Below, one piece after another: positions 9,157 through 17,908 of a stretch of 64,000 nt of DNA. The position numbers were made by a program, and so were the translations under genes. This DNA comes from Anaerotignum sp. MB30-C6. Its GTDB lineage: Bacteria > Bacillota > Clostridia > Lachnospirales > Anaerotignaceae. A model generated the notes under the pieces. The model was not told the DNA's origin, searched no databases, and saw only the letters and a program-made list of their open reading frames with translations. Numbering within the stretch: position 1 is the first letter of the stretch; the number at the start of each line of letters is the position of its first letter. Location: assembly GCF_030908465.1 (NCBI RefSeq), contig NZ_CP133078.1, positions 1,674,001 to 1,738,000 on the forward strand, read 5' to 3'.

Positions 9157-11556
9157 CTATTTATCTCTTAACTGGGCATCTAATTCCGATGCCAAGCCGT
9201 TTAAAATTTCCTGCATTGCATCAGCAATATCGGTATCTGCCAATGTTCTTTCTGCACTACGGAAAGAAATAGAGTATGCTACTGATTTATAACCTGCTTC
9301 AATCTGTGCGCCTTTGTAAACGTCAAACAGCTCTACGTTTTCCAAATATTCGCCACCATTTTTCTTGATAATGTCGCTAATTTCCTTTACAGTAATATCT
9401 TCTTTTACAAGCATAGCGATATCTCTTGTCATTCCAGGGAATTTAGGCAATGGCTTGTAGGTAACATTTTTATCTGTATAGCCAATGAGTTTCTCCAAAT
9501 CTAAAACTGCCAGATAAGCCTTTGTACCGATTTCATAATTTTTGGCAACCACAGGATGTACTTCACCTAAGTAACCGATGGTATCTCCGTTTACTTTCAC
9601 GCTTGCAGTTCTTCCAGGATGCATCCAAGCAATATCATTTTCAGGCAAATATTCCACAACATCAGTCATACCAAGTACATTCACCAAATGTTCAACAATA
9701 CCCTTTAAGTCAAAGAAATCCATATTTCCGTACATACCTACGGTCAATGTAGGAATTTCGTGGGGCAATTCTGTCAAGGGCAGCGATTTTGGCATATAAA
9801 CTCTAGCAACTTCAAATAAGCCAGCCTGTTCGTTACGTCTATTATAATTTGTAGACAAGGATGCCAAAATGCCATTGAAAGAAACAGTACGCATGATGCT
9901 GTAATCTTCACCCAAAGGATTAGAAATGGTAATGGTTTCTCTCAACTTGCTGTCAGCGGGAATGAGCAGCTTATCAAATACCTTTGGGCTTTCAAAGCTG
10001 TATGTCATGGCTTCACAAAGGCCGTCGGAAATCATGGTGTCCTTAACCAATGTAGTGATATTTTGCTCATAAGTTTTCTTACCAACTGTTGGTGTGCCTG
10101 CCGCTAAAGTGGCTTCAATTTTGTCATAACCATAGAAGCGGGCAACTTCTTCTGCCAAATCCGCCTGTGCTTCCAAGTCAGGACGGTAAGTGGGTACAGT
10201 TACTGTATGGTTTGCACGATCAACAATTAAGCCCAAACGCTCAAAAGTTGCCTGCATTTCATCTTCGGAAATATTTGTCCCAAGGAATTTGTTAATCCAT
10301 TCCGGTGAATAGGAAAGTTCCCAAGGTTCACGCTTATTTGGATAGGAGTCCACCATACCTGGTACAACTTCACCAACACCAAGCATTTCAACAAGTTGAA
10401 CGGCACGGTTTACGGCATCTAACGCCAAATTAGGGTCTAAACCTTTTTCATACTTGCTAGAAGCATCTGTACGTAAGCCAACATTTTTTGCTGTAATACG
10501 CACATTGGGACCATTGAAGTTTGCGGATTCAAATAAAATCGCCTCTGCATCTTCGCTAATCATGGAGTTTTCGCCCCCCATAATCCCTGCAATGGCAACC
10601 GCCTTTTGAGGATCTGCAATAACCAGCATGGATTCGTTCAATGTTCTTTCTACGCCATCCAAGGTAACGATTTTTTCGCCAGCCTCTGCATTTCTAACGA
10701 TGATTTTTCTATCAGCAATACAATCAATATTAAAAGCATGCATAGGCTGACCCATTTCCAACATAACGTAGTTCGTAATGTCTACGATGTTGTTGATGGG
10801 GCGTACACCTGCGGCTCTTAATCTCTTACGCATCCAACGAGGAGAAGGACCAATTTTCACATTCTTCACGGCTCTTGCAATATATCTAGGGCAAAGCTCA
10901 GGGTTCTTGATTTCCACGGAAATCATCTCTTCAATCTTGCCTTCCCCCTCTTCTTTTACAGTGATTTCAGGATATCTAAATTCACCTTTGTAAGTTGCAG
11001 CAGTTTCACGTGCTAAACCTAAAATACTAAAGCAATCAGGGCGGTTAGAAGTAATTTCAAATTCAACCACAATATCTCTAATATCTAATAAATCAACAAC
11101 ATCTTTGCCCAATTCCACTGCTTCGGGGAAAATATAAATACCATCTTCAGGTGCTTCGGGGAAATCATGATTATCACAGCCCAATTCTTCAACAGAACAA
11201 AGCATACCCTCAGACACAACACCACGCAAAGTGCCAGTCTTAATTTCTTTTCCCCCTGTAATCACCGCACCATCTAATGCAACTGGTACATAGTCCCCTA
11301 CTTTCACGTTCTGGGCACCTGTTACGATGGTTAAATCCTTGCCCTGTCCAGCATCAATGGTGCAAATCTGCAATTTATCCGCATCGGGATGCTTTTCAAT
11401 AGCCTTAATATAGCCAGTTACAATGTTCTTAATTTCCTCTGCTAAAGTAGTGTAGCCTTCTACTTTAGAGCCGCTCATTGTAATATCTTCAATATATTCT
11501 TTCATGCCTACGTTTACATCGGCATATTCTCTTAACCAGGAAATCGGTAAATCCAT
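9157..11556 (-). CDS. pheT: Phenylalanyl-tRNA synthetase beta subunit
   Basis: At 799 aa this is full length. It makes the beta chain of the alpha2-beta2 enzyme that charges tRNA-Phe. Visible in order: an EMAP-like OB domain (about 40-150, with VTGAQNVKVGDYVPVAL), the B3/B4 domain, the B5 domain, the catalytic-like core with GLFEVARVY, and a C-terminal ferredoxin-like anticodon-binding domain (about 705-798, starting KPLPKFPGMTRDIAM). GGAG lies 10 nt before the ATG. It is 43 nt downstream of pheS, in one T-box-controlled operon that ends at the hairpin near 9100. Confidence 0.98.
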   Translation of the reverse strand: MDLPISWLREYADVNVGMKEYIEDITMSGSKVEGYTTLAEEIKNIVTGYIKAIEKHPDADKLQICTIDAGQGKDLTIVTGAQNVKVGDYVPVALDGAVITGGKEIKTGTLRGVVSEGMLCSVEELGCDNHDFPEAPEDGIYIFPEAVELGKDVVDLLDIRDIVVEFEITSNRPDCFSILGLARETAATYKGEFRYPEITVKEEGEGKIEEMISVEIKNPELCPRYIARAVKNVKIGPSPRWMRKRLRAAGVRPINNIVDITNYVMLEMGQPMHAFNIDCIADRKIIVRNAEAGEKIVTLDGVERTLNESMLVIADPQKAVAIAGIMGGENSMISEDAEAILFESANFNGPNVRITAKNVGLRTDASSKYEKGLDPNLALDAVNRAVQLVEMLGVGEVVPGMVDSYPNKREPWELSYSPEWINKFLGTNISEDEMQATFERLGLIVDRANHTVTVPTYRPDLEAQADLAEEVARFYGYDKIEATLAAGTPTVGKKTYEQNITTLVKDTMISDGLCEAMTYSFESPKVFDKLLIPADSKLRETITISNPLGEDYSIMRTVSFNGILASLSTNYNRRNEQAGLFEVARVYMPKSLPLTELPHEIPTLTVGMYGNMDFFDLKGIVEHLVNVLGMTDVVEYLPENDIAWMHPGRTASVKVNGDTIGYLGEVHPVVAKNYEIGTKAYLAVLDLEKLIGYTDKNVTYKPLPKFPGMTRDIAMLVKEDITVKEISDIIKKNGGEYLENVELFDVYKGAQIEAGYKSVAYSISFRSAERTLADTDIADAMQEILNGLASELDAQLRDK

Positions 11557-11599
11557 GATAATAACTCTCCTTTCAAATAAAAGCTTCTCTCGGTATGTC

Positions 11600-12619
11600 T
11601 TAGAACTGCTTCAAGAATTTCACGTCGTTTTCAAACAACAAACGCATATCTGTAATGCCGTAACGCTGCATAGCAACACGTTCCAGACCCATACCAAAAG
11701 CAAAACCACTGTATACTTCAGGGTCAACGCCACTCATTTTTAATACTTTAGGATGAACCATACCACAGCCTAAAAGCTCGATATAGCCTTCGCCTTTACA
11801 AACACGACAGCCTTCTCCGCCACAAGCAAAACAAGTTACGTCCATTTCCGCACTGGGCTCTGTGAATGGGAAATGGTGAGGGCGGAAACGAACCTTTGTG
11901 TTTTCACCGAATAATTCTTTTGCGAATACGGCTAACGCACCTTTTAAGTCGCCCATAGTAATATTCTTATCGATTACAAGGCCTTCTAACTGATGGAATA
12001 CAGGAGAATGGGTTGCATCCACCTCGTCAGAACGGAAAACAGTACCAGAGGAAACCATACGAATAGGCAGTTTGCCAGTTTCCATAGTACGCACCTGAAT
12101 GGGAGATGTTTGTGTTCTCAAAAGAATACCATTGCCAATATAGAAGGTATCCTGTTCATCTCTTGCAGGATGATTTGCAGGGATATTCAATGCTTCAAAG
12201 TTATAGTATTCCTGTTCAACTTCAGGACCCTCGATTACTTCATAGCCCATTCCCATGAAAATATGATTGATTTCATCAATAACGATGCTCATAGGGTGCT
12301 TATGGCCATCTGGCTGTACCCTGCCAGGCATCGTAACGTCGATTTTTTCTTTTTCCAAACGATAAGCAATTTCAGCCGCTTCCAAGCGTTTCTTTGCTTC
12401 TTCCAGTTTATTTTCAATATCCTGTCGCACTTCATTTGCCAACTGGCCAATGATGGGACGTTCCTCAGCGGAAAGCTTACCCATTTCCTTTAAGATGGCT
12501 GTTAATTCGCCTTTCTTCCCAAGGTATTTTACCTTTAATTCATCAATGTCTTTGATTTCTGTTGCTCCATGAAACGCTGCAATGGCCTTATCATGGATCA
12601 TTTTCAGTTTATCCTTCAT
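11600..12619 (-). CDS. pheS: Phenylalanyl-tRNA synthetase alpha subunit
   Basis: A 339-aa class II synthetase catalytic subunit. The N-terminal coiled coil (about 1-85) is followed by the catalytic domain with motif 2 VFRSDEVDATHSPVFHQLEG and motif 3 GFAFGMGLERVAM. The start was set at the ATG at 12617-12619, which has AGGAG about 8 nt upstream. The open frame runs a further 43 codons upstream, but that extension translates the T-box antiterminator and terminator and is not protein. Transcription is controlled by charged/uncharged tRNA-Phe through that leader. Confidence 0.98.
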   Translation of the reverse strand: MKDKLKMIHDKAIAAFHGATEIKDIDELKVKYLGKKGELTAILKEMGKLSAEERPIIGQLANEVRQDIENKLEEAKKRLEAAEIAYRLEKEKIDVTMPGRVQPDGHKHPMSIVIDEINHIFMGMGYEVIEGPEVEQEYYNFEALNIPANHPARDEQDTFYIGNGILLRTQTSPIQVRTMETGKLPIRMVSSGTVFRSDEVDATHSPVFHQLEGLVIDKNITMGDLKGALAVFAKELFGENTKVRFRPHHFPFTEPSAEMDVTCFACGGEGCRVCKGEGYIELLGCGMVHPKVLKMSGVDPEVYSGFAFGMGLERVAMQRYGITDMRLLFENDVKFLKQF

Positions 12620-12648
12620 AACACTTCTCCTCTCACTTACTTTTAACC

Positions 12649-12898
12649 AAAAAAAATAGCCCTCATCCGACAAAGGGACGAAGACTTCCGTGGTACCACC
12701 CAAATTCCTGCAAACACAGGCACTCAAAATGCGTAACGTGCATGACACGGACTTCCCTACTATTGTTCAGGAAACCAGCTCCAGTGGGAACTTCTACAAA
12801 CTCCTGTGCCAAAGCGCTTTCAGCCGATGACGCTTTCTCTCTGATGCCCTTTGTTTGTATACTTTTCACTTTCATAGCTATTTTAATATTTCAATATA
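12649..12898 (-). promoter_or_regulatory. T-box riboswitch, Phe-specific, upstream of pheS
   Basis: The minus-strand leader carries the T-box core GGGTGGTACCACG. The UGGU bulge matches a tRNA ending ACCA. Stem I marks AGAGAG and GGCTGAAAGC are present. By position, three bases before the conserved CTGGAGC and after GAAG, the specifier is TTC (12788-12790), a Phe codon. The terminator stem AGTCTTCGTCC / GGATGAGGGCT is followed by an eight-T run. Uncharged tRNA-Phe is expected to stabilise the antiterminator and turn on pheST. It was recognised by eye from conserved strings; the full fold was not computed. Confidence 0.93.
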
Positions 12899-12904
12899 AA
12901 AATT

Positions 12905-12932
12905 ATTCTATCACAACAAGCTAGAAAGTCAA
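12905..12932 (-). promoter_or_regulatory. Promoter of pheST
   Basis: TTGACT, a 16-nt spacer and TAGAAT on the minus strand, with the predicted start at the beginning of the T-box leader. Confidence 0.7.
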
Positions 12933-13016
12933 GGCAAAAACCAGATTTTTATGAAATTATCAGAATGAGGTAATAAAAAGGAAGTAAAATTAATGTTTAC
13001 TCCCTTTCCCAACTCA

Positions 13017-14216
13017 CTATGCTTCTTCAAAATTATTTACGGCTTCAAACATCTTATTCATCACAGCTTTAAGGTCTTCATGGCCATAATACTTTATGAA
13101 AATCACCTTTCTCCCTATTCTTCCAAAGAACATTTGGGTATTATCGGTCGAAACTAGTGTTGCCTGATCAAATTTTGTATCCAATAATTCATGATATTCA
13201 ATCTTTTCATAGTGATTCCTTTCTGTATGATAATCGATTATTTCCTCAAACAGAGGCTTGGCAAGAAACTGAAACCGCATGCGATAAAACTCTGTTTCCA
13301 TGGATGGAGAATAGGTTCCTGAGTTATCTTCCCACATCTGCCCTTCTATCAGCCCTCGTTCTTCTACATTGTAGACTTGAGGTGCTAATTCAGACCAGTG
13401 ATATGATATATAGTTTTCATAAGGTCCTTCAGATTCATCATCATATTCAAAAGAGAAATCAGGATTCTTTTCTAATTCTGTTATAGAAATTGTAGGAAGA
13501 TTCCCATCGTACTCCAATAGACTTTTTTCCCAAGACGCATTTATTGCATAGGAATTTATTGAGAACATTGGAATAAGGATCAACAGTGGAAGCACAAATT
13601 CAAAACAATGCTGATATCGGGGTTTATAACGATGATTATGATTCATTCTTACCCCTGATTCCAATTGCTCCTTTAGTCGTTTCATTTTCCTGTAATCTCG
13701 ATGACTATGAATAATAGTAAAGACAAACAGGATAATTATCGTAACTTTTGAAGTTAAACCACCATATTCAGTACTGAAATAAAGGGGACGATCATTGATA
13801 AAGCTTGAATAAAGTATCATTCCTCCAGAAAATAAATAAAGGGCCGTTATCAACCAGAAAAGAAACTTTAATTGCTTATTTAAAAAGTCAAAGGTCTCCC
13901 CTTGGGTAACTGAATCGGTATGTATTTCCGTTGCATCCTCCCTTGTTGATTTAAATACATGAAACAAACCAGTCGTACAAATATATTCCCACCCCTGTTC
14001 CTCATAGAATAGGAGCATTTCTTGTGCCGGTTCTTCACGCTGTTTCCTGACAGGCTCTAAGCGATACTTGGTTTTTTCAGGAGTGCCCTTTTCGAAGGAA
14101 GTGAGTATCTTGATTTTTTTTATGAAATATCCTTTTGATGCCATATGGGTAAGATATGCTTCTACTTGGGTAATATCATATATACTTACGGGCATCAGTC
14201 TTTTTACTAATCTCAT
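13017..14216 (-). CDS. DUF2812 domain membrane protein, PadR partner
   Basis: A 399-aa protein with an N-terminal DUF2812 domain (about 1-120; VSIYDITQVEAYLTHMASKG begins it). Two hydrophobic segments at about 135-190 and one near 215-235 follow, then a soluble C-terminal half. DUF2812 proteins are uncharacterised and usually sit next to a PadR repressor, as here: the PadR gene overlaps it by 4 nt (ATGA), so the two are translationally coupled. Function is unknown. An envelope-stress or signalling role is only a guess from the membrane topology. Confidence 0.85.
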   Translation of the reverse strand: MRLVKRLMPVSIYDITQVEAYLTHMASKGYFIKKIKILTSFEKGTPEKTKYRLEPVRKQREEPAQEMLLFYEEQGWEYICTTGLFHVFKSTREDATEIHTDSVTQGETFDFLNKQLKFLFWLITALYLFSGGMILYSSFINDRPLYFSTEYGGLTSKVTIIILFVFTIIHSHRDYRKMKRLKEQLESGVRMNHNHRYKPRYQHCFEFVLPLLILIPMFSINSYAINASWEKSLLEYDGNLPTISITELEKNPDFSFEYDDESEGPYENYISYHWSELAPQVYNVEERGLIEGQMWEDNSGTYSPSMETEFYRMRFQFLAKPLFEEIIDYHTERNHYEKIEYHELLDTKFDQATLVSTDNTQMFFGRIGRKVIFIKYYGHEDLKAVMNKMFEAVNNFEEA

Positions 14217-14524
14217 AAAATATCCTCCTCGCTGTCTAAAATACAGGTTTTTAACCGTAATAGTTCATCCTTAAACAGACTTATCCCCTTTTCTGTAATT
14301 CCATAAAATCGCTTTCTTCCTTCTACCGCTGTTTCTTCAATGATTTTTTCATCTTCAAATCGTGCCAAAATTGTATAAAGTGTTCCTGGGCCAATTTTCA
14401 CCCTACCCTTTGTCTTGTTTTCAATATACTGGGTCACATCCGAACCGCACATTTCCTCTTTACAAAAAGCCATCAAAATGTAGTACATGCTTTCTGTTAA
14501 ACCATCAAACGCTTTTTTAGCCAA
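14213..14524 (-). CDS. PadR-family transcriptional repressor
   Basis: A 103-aa winged-helix protein: AFDGLTESMYYILMAF, the recognition region VKIGPGTLYTILARFEDEKII and the wing GRKRFYGITEKG are typical of PadR. The start was set at a TTG (14522-14524), because GGAGG lies 8 nt before it and the product then begins MAKKAFDG like other PadR proteins. The ATG five codons upstream overlaps that ribosome site and has none of its own. It is the first gene of the PadR-DUF2812 operon and probably autoregulated through the repeat just upstream. Confidence 0.9.
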   Translation of the reverse strand: MAKKAFDGLTESMYYILMAFCKEEMCGSDVTQYIENKTKGRVKIGPGTLYTILARFEDEKIIEETAVEGRKRFYGITEKGISLFKDELLRLKTCILDSEEDIL

Positions 14525-14554
14525 TTTATCGCCCTCCATAATATCAATAAATGA

Positions 14555-14577
14555 ATATCATATATCGATATTGTCAA
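14555..14577 (-). promoter_or_regulatory. Candidate PadR operator and -35 box
   Basis: A 17-bp inverted repeat ATATCATATATCGATAT (14555-14571) abuts a TTGACA box (14572-14577, minus strand). PadR proteins bind AT-rich dyads at their own promoters. The assignment is inference, and a clear -10 box was not found. Confidence 0.4.
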
Positions 14578-14777
14578 TTGTTTCTTGTTCTGTTTGAAAT
14601 TGAAGGCATAGCTAAAAATAATTGTTATACACCATAGAGTTACGGTCTGTTGTTCACCAAAAACCTTTACTTATAACTTTTTGTTTTCGGCGAGAAATTT
14701 GCTACCATACTGTACGTATAGATTTATCCCTTAAACACAGAAACCATTACAGTTAAATATTTTTTTATAATAAATCA

Positions 14778-14808
14778 AGGTGGTACTACAAACTGTAGTC
14801 CACCTTTT
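14778..14808 (-). terminator. Weak hairpin downstream of the truncated DUF2812 copy
   Basis: A stem of about 12 pairs (AAGGTGGTACTAC / GTAGTCCACCTT with one unpaired base) lies 17 nt after the short frame. The T tract is poor on the minus strand and only four T long on the plus strand, so terminator function is uncertain. Confidence 0.4.
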
Positions 14809-14824
14809 ACTTATTCGTAGCTAA

Positions 14825-15025
14825 TTAATGCTTGATATCAAAGGGTTTCTCAGCCAAATTGCCTATGGGCTCTATGTGATATTTTGTACTTTCTCCTGCA
14901 CCCCGTTCAAAACAAGCAAAATCCATCACTTTTTTTATAAATAAGCCTTGTTTTGCCATATGAGAAAAATAAGCCTCAACTTGAGCATTGTCATAAAAAT
15001 TAACAGGTAATAGTCTTAAAACCAT
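14825..15025 (-). pseudogene. Truncated DUF2812 gene copy
   Basis: The 66 residues closely resemble the first 50 or so of the full DUF2812 protein at 13017-14216: both share YD-x2-QVEAY, HMA, G-x-FIKK and TKY-x-x-EP at the same spacing. The frame then stops where the longer protein continues for over 300 residues, so it lacks all membrane segments. It still has a G-rich ribosome site (GGGGGC about 6 nt before the ATG). It lies 33 nt after rarA on the same strand. A decayed duplicate is most likely; a stand-alone soluble DUF2812 domain is possible. Confidence 0.7.
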
Positions 15026-15058
15026 AAAAATGCCCCCATAAACATAGCAATATTCATT

Positions 15059-16381
15059 TTATGAATTATCCTTTAACCGCTTCATATACTCCTTCATTCT
15101 TCGCTCTACCCCACTGTCAGAAAGCTCATAATAAACCGTCCCAACTAGCTCATCGGGTAAATATTGCTGTTTTACATAATGGTTCGGATAGGCATGAGCG
15201 TATTTATACCCCACACCATTGCCCATTTCCTTAGCACTGCTATAACTACTATCCTTTAAATGAGGTGGCACTGAACGGATGCGAACCTTCTTCACGTCCT
15301 CCAACGCTTTATTTATTCCCACATAGGCTGCATTGCTTTTAGGTGCACAGGAAACATAAGTTACCGCCTGTGCTAGGGCTATCCGCCCTTCAGGCAGGCC
15401 AATAAAGTCAACGGCTTGCATCGCCGCGACAGCCACTTGTAAAGCATGAGGGTCTGCATTACCCACGTCCTCCGAAGCACAAATGACCACACGACGGGCA
15501 ATAAATTTGGGGTCCTCCCCTGCATAAATCATCTTTGCCAGATAGTACAATGCTGCATCAGGGTCAGAACCTCGCATACTTTTAATAAAGGCAGAAATGG
15601 TATCATAATGGTTATCACCATTTTTATCATAATTCAATGCCCGCTTCTGAATACACTCTTCGGCAACAGGCAGGGTGATACGGATTTTACCATCCTTCTC
15701 TTTTTCCGTGGTTAGAACAGCAAGCTCCAATGCATTTAGTGCAGTCCTAGCGTCACCATTGGCAGTGTCAGCAAGAAAAGCCAATGCATCTTTGTCAATT
15801 TCTGCTTGATATGCCCCCATGCCCTGCTCCATATCATCAATTGCCCAGCGCAAAAGCTGTTCAATATCCTTTTGTTCCAGCGGTTTTAACTGAAAAATGA
15901 TGGAGCGGGAAACAAGAGCCTTATTCACTTCAAAATAAGGGTTTTCTGTGGTGGCGCCCACCAAAATTATGGTGCCATCTTCCACATGGGGCAAAAGAGC
16001 ATCCTGTTGGGTTTTGTTAAAACGATGAATCTCATCGATAAATAGGATGGTTTTTGTGGCATACATCCCCTGTCTATCTTTCGCATCAGAAACCACTTCT
16101 TTAATATCTTTAATGCCCGCAGTTGTTGCATTAATTTGTCGAAACTCGCTTTTTGTTGTATTGGCAATAATCTTTGCCAGCGTTGTTTTTCCTGTTCCTG
16201 GTGGACCGTAAAAAATTACGGAACTGATACGATCGCTTTTTATGGCTCGGTATAACAACTTACCCTTCCCAACAATATGCTCCTGACCCACAAATTCCTC
16301 TAAGGTTTTTGGCCGCATACGTGCAGCCAAAGGGGAGCCTTCGTTGCCCCTTAGACTTCTGTTATATTCAAATAAATCCAT
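15059..16381 (-). CDS. rarA: Replication-associated recombination protein RarA (MgsA)
   Basis: A 440-aa AAA+ ATPase that acts at stalled replication forks. Motifs in order: PLAARMRPKTLEEFVGQEHI near the N-terminus, Walker A YGPPGTGKTTLAK (about 58-70), Walker B TILFIDEIHRFNK (about 110), sensor 1 VGATTENP and the C-terminal MgsA tetramerisation domain (YDKNGDNHYDTISAFIKSMRGS onward). GGCGGTGAG precedes the ATG. It starts 15 nt after queA ends, so the two are probably one transcript. Confidence 0.96.
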   Translation of the reverse strand: MDLFEYNRSLRGNEGSPLAARMRPKTLEEFVGQEHIVGKGKLLYRAIKSDRISSVIFYGPPGTGKTTLAKIIANTTKSEFRQINATTAGIKDIKEVVSDAKDRQGMYATKTILFIDEIHRFNKTQQDALLPHVEDGTIILVGATTENPYFEVNKALVSRSIIFQLKPLEQKDIEQLLRWAIDDMEQGMGAYQAEIDKDALAFLADTANGDARTALNALELAVLTTEKEKDGKIRITLPVAEECIQKRALNYDKNGDNHYDTISAFIKSMRGSDPDAALYYLAKMIYAGEDPKFIARRVVICASEDVGNADPHALQVAVAAMQAVDFIGLPEGRIALAQAVTYVSCAPKSNAAYVGINKALEDVKKVRIRSVPPHLKDSSYSSAKEMGNGVGYKYAHAYPNHYVKQQYLPDELVGTVYYELSDSGVERRMKEYMKRLKDNS

Positions 16382-16396
16382 TTTCTCACCGCCTTG

Positions 16397-17428
16397 TTAT
16401 TTCGTTAAGAACAAGCAAGCATCGCCAAAAGAAAAGAACCGATATCTTTCGTTAACAGCCTCGGCATAAGCAGCCATGGTTAAGTCTTTTCCTACCAAAG
16501 CCGAGACCAACATAATTAATGTGGATTCTGGCAAATGAAAATTTGTAATCAAACAATCCACTACCCTAAACTCATAACCGGGATAAATAAAAATCTGAGT
16601 CCAGCCGCTTTTCGCCTGAACCATTCCATCTTCATCAGCAACAGATTCCAAAGTTCTTGTACTGGTTGTGCCAACGGAGAAAACTCGTCCATTATTTCTT
16701 TTTGTTTGATTAATGATATTTGCCTGCTCTTGTTCCACTACATAATATTCCGAATGCATTTCATGCTCTAAAATATCCTCGGCTTTTACTGGTCGAAATG
16801 TACCCAGACCAACATGTAGAGTTACACGGGCTACGTTCACGCCCATTTCTTCAATTTCCTTTAAAAGCTCAGGGGTAAAATGAAGCCCCGCTGTAGGCGC
16901 CGCGGCCGAGCCCTCATGCTTTGCATATACTGTTTGGTAACGCTCTTTATCCTCCAAACGATGGGTAATATAAGGTGGCAAGGGCATTTCTCCCAACTCA
17001 TCTAAGATAGCTTCGAATACACCATCGTAGATAAAGCGAATCATTCGGTTACCGCCCTCAATCACTTCCAAAATTTCTGCAACTAATTTTCCACTGCCAA
17101 AAGAAATTTTATCCCCTGGTTTTGCTTTTTTTCCTGGGCGCACCAAAACCTCCCATGTATCTAAATCTTTACGTGTTAAAAGAAGAATCTCCATAGCCGC
17201 TCCTGTACCAACTCGTTCACCGTACAAACGGGCAGGTAAAACACGGGTATCATTGATAACCAAACAATCCCCTGCATGCAAGTATTCCTTAATATCTTTA
17301 AAGTTTCTATGTTGCCACTTTTCTGTGTCCTTTTCTACCACTAAAAGTCTAGATGATGATCTGTCTGCCAGTGGTTCTTGTGCAATTAATTCTTCTGGTA
17401 AATCAAAATAAAAATCACTTGTTTTCAT
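16397..17428 (-). CDS. queA: S-adenosylmethionine:tRNA ribosyltransferase-isomerase QueA
   Basis: A 343-aa enzyme of normal length that transfers the ribosyl group of SAM to 7-aminomethyl-7-deazaguanine in tRNA, giving epoxyqueuosine. The family signature is clear: N-terminal [52 protein letters not shown] and the C-terminal [25 protein letters not shown] precedes the ATG. It lies between a 97-aa unknown gene and rarA on the same strand; tgt, its frequent partner, is not in this window. Confidence 0.98.
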   Translation of the reverse strand: MKTSDFYFDLPEELIAQEPLADRSSSRLLVVEKDTEKWQHRNFKDIKEYLHAGDCLVINDTRVLPARLYGERVGTGAAMEILLLTRKDLDTWEVLVRPGKKAKPGDKISFGSGKLVAEILEVIEGGNRMIRFIYDGVFEAILDELGEMPLPPYITHRLEDKERYQTVYAKHEGSAAAPTAGLHFTPELLKEIEEMGVNVARVTLHVGLGTFRPVKAEDILEHEMHSEYYVVEQEQANIINQTKRNNGRVFSVGTTSTRTLESVADEDGMVQAKSGWTQIFIYPGYEFRVVDCLITNFHLPESTLIMLVSALVGKDLTMAAYAEAVNERYRFFSFGDACLFLTK

Positions 17429-17614
17429 ATTTAACTCCTCAACCTATATTACTTCTTCTTTAAGATAGTTTTTACCATCTTCTTAGAATGTTTCCACATT
17501 CATAAATCGTATCTTCATAATTCAAAACACAGCGAATAACAGATAAGCTCATTCAAAACAAATGAACCTATCTGTCTCAAAAAGGTAAGCCATTTTCCGC
17601 TTTTCCGAGCCTCG

Positions 17615-17908
17615 CTATAATTTATACCTTTCAGGAAAGTGTTCCTTCTCCCATATTTCAATTTTCTCCAAAACCGCTTTCCACAATTCCGTTTTGCCAC
17701 AACCCAAAAGAACTTCTTTTATTCGCTCCTTTTCACAGGGGATTTTTCTTGCAGTACCGCCACAACGCAAGCCTTCATCTAAGAAAATCCAAAACTCTCC
17801 TTCCTGTGGCTCTTGATAAAGGCCTCTATCCGTAAAATATACTTTGTTTTCATTCACATCGGCAAATCCTTGTTGCTGTAATAAAAAGGCCCTTAAGTCC
17901 ATACTCAT
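17615..17908 (-). CDS. Hypothetical protein, 97 aa, coupled to the SpoIID-like gene
   Basis: No family was recognised. The protein is soluble and acidic-to-neutral, with QGFADVNENKVYFTDRGLYQEP in the first half and an amphipathic C-terminal helix (ELWKAVLEKIEIWEKEHF). Its ATG overlaps the TGA of the upstream SpoIID-like gene by 4 nt, which strongly suggests real, coupled translation. queA begins 186 nt downstream. The coupling makes a shared role with the SpoIID-like protein conceivable, but nothing in the sequence shows it. Confidence 0.75.
   Translation of the reverse strand: MSMDLRAFLLQQQGFADVNENKVYFTDRGLYQEPQEGEFWIFLDEGLRCGGTARKIPCEKERIKEVLLGCGKTELWKAVLEKIEIWEKEHFPERYKL

Noticed and set aside
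12620..12748. 43-codon N-terminal extension of PheS
   Set aside because: It translates the T-box core and terminator; the ATG at 12617-12619 has the ribosome site and gives the normal N-terminus.
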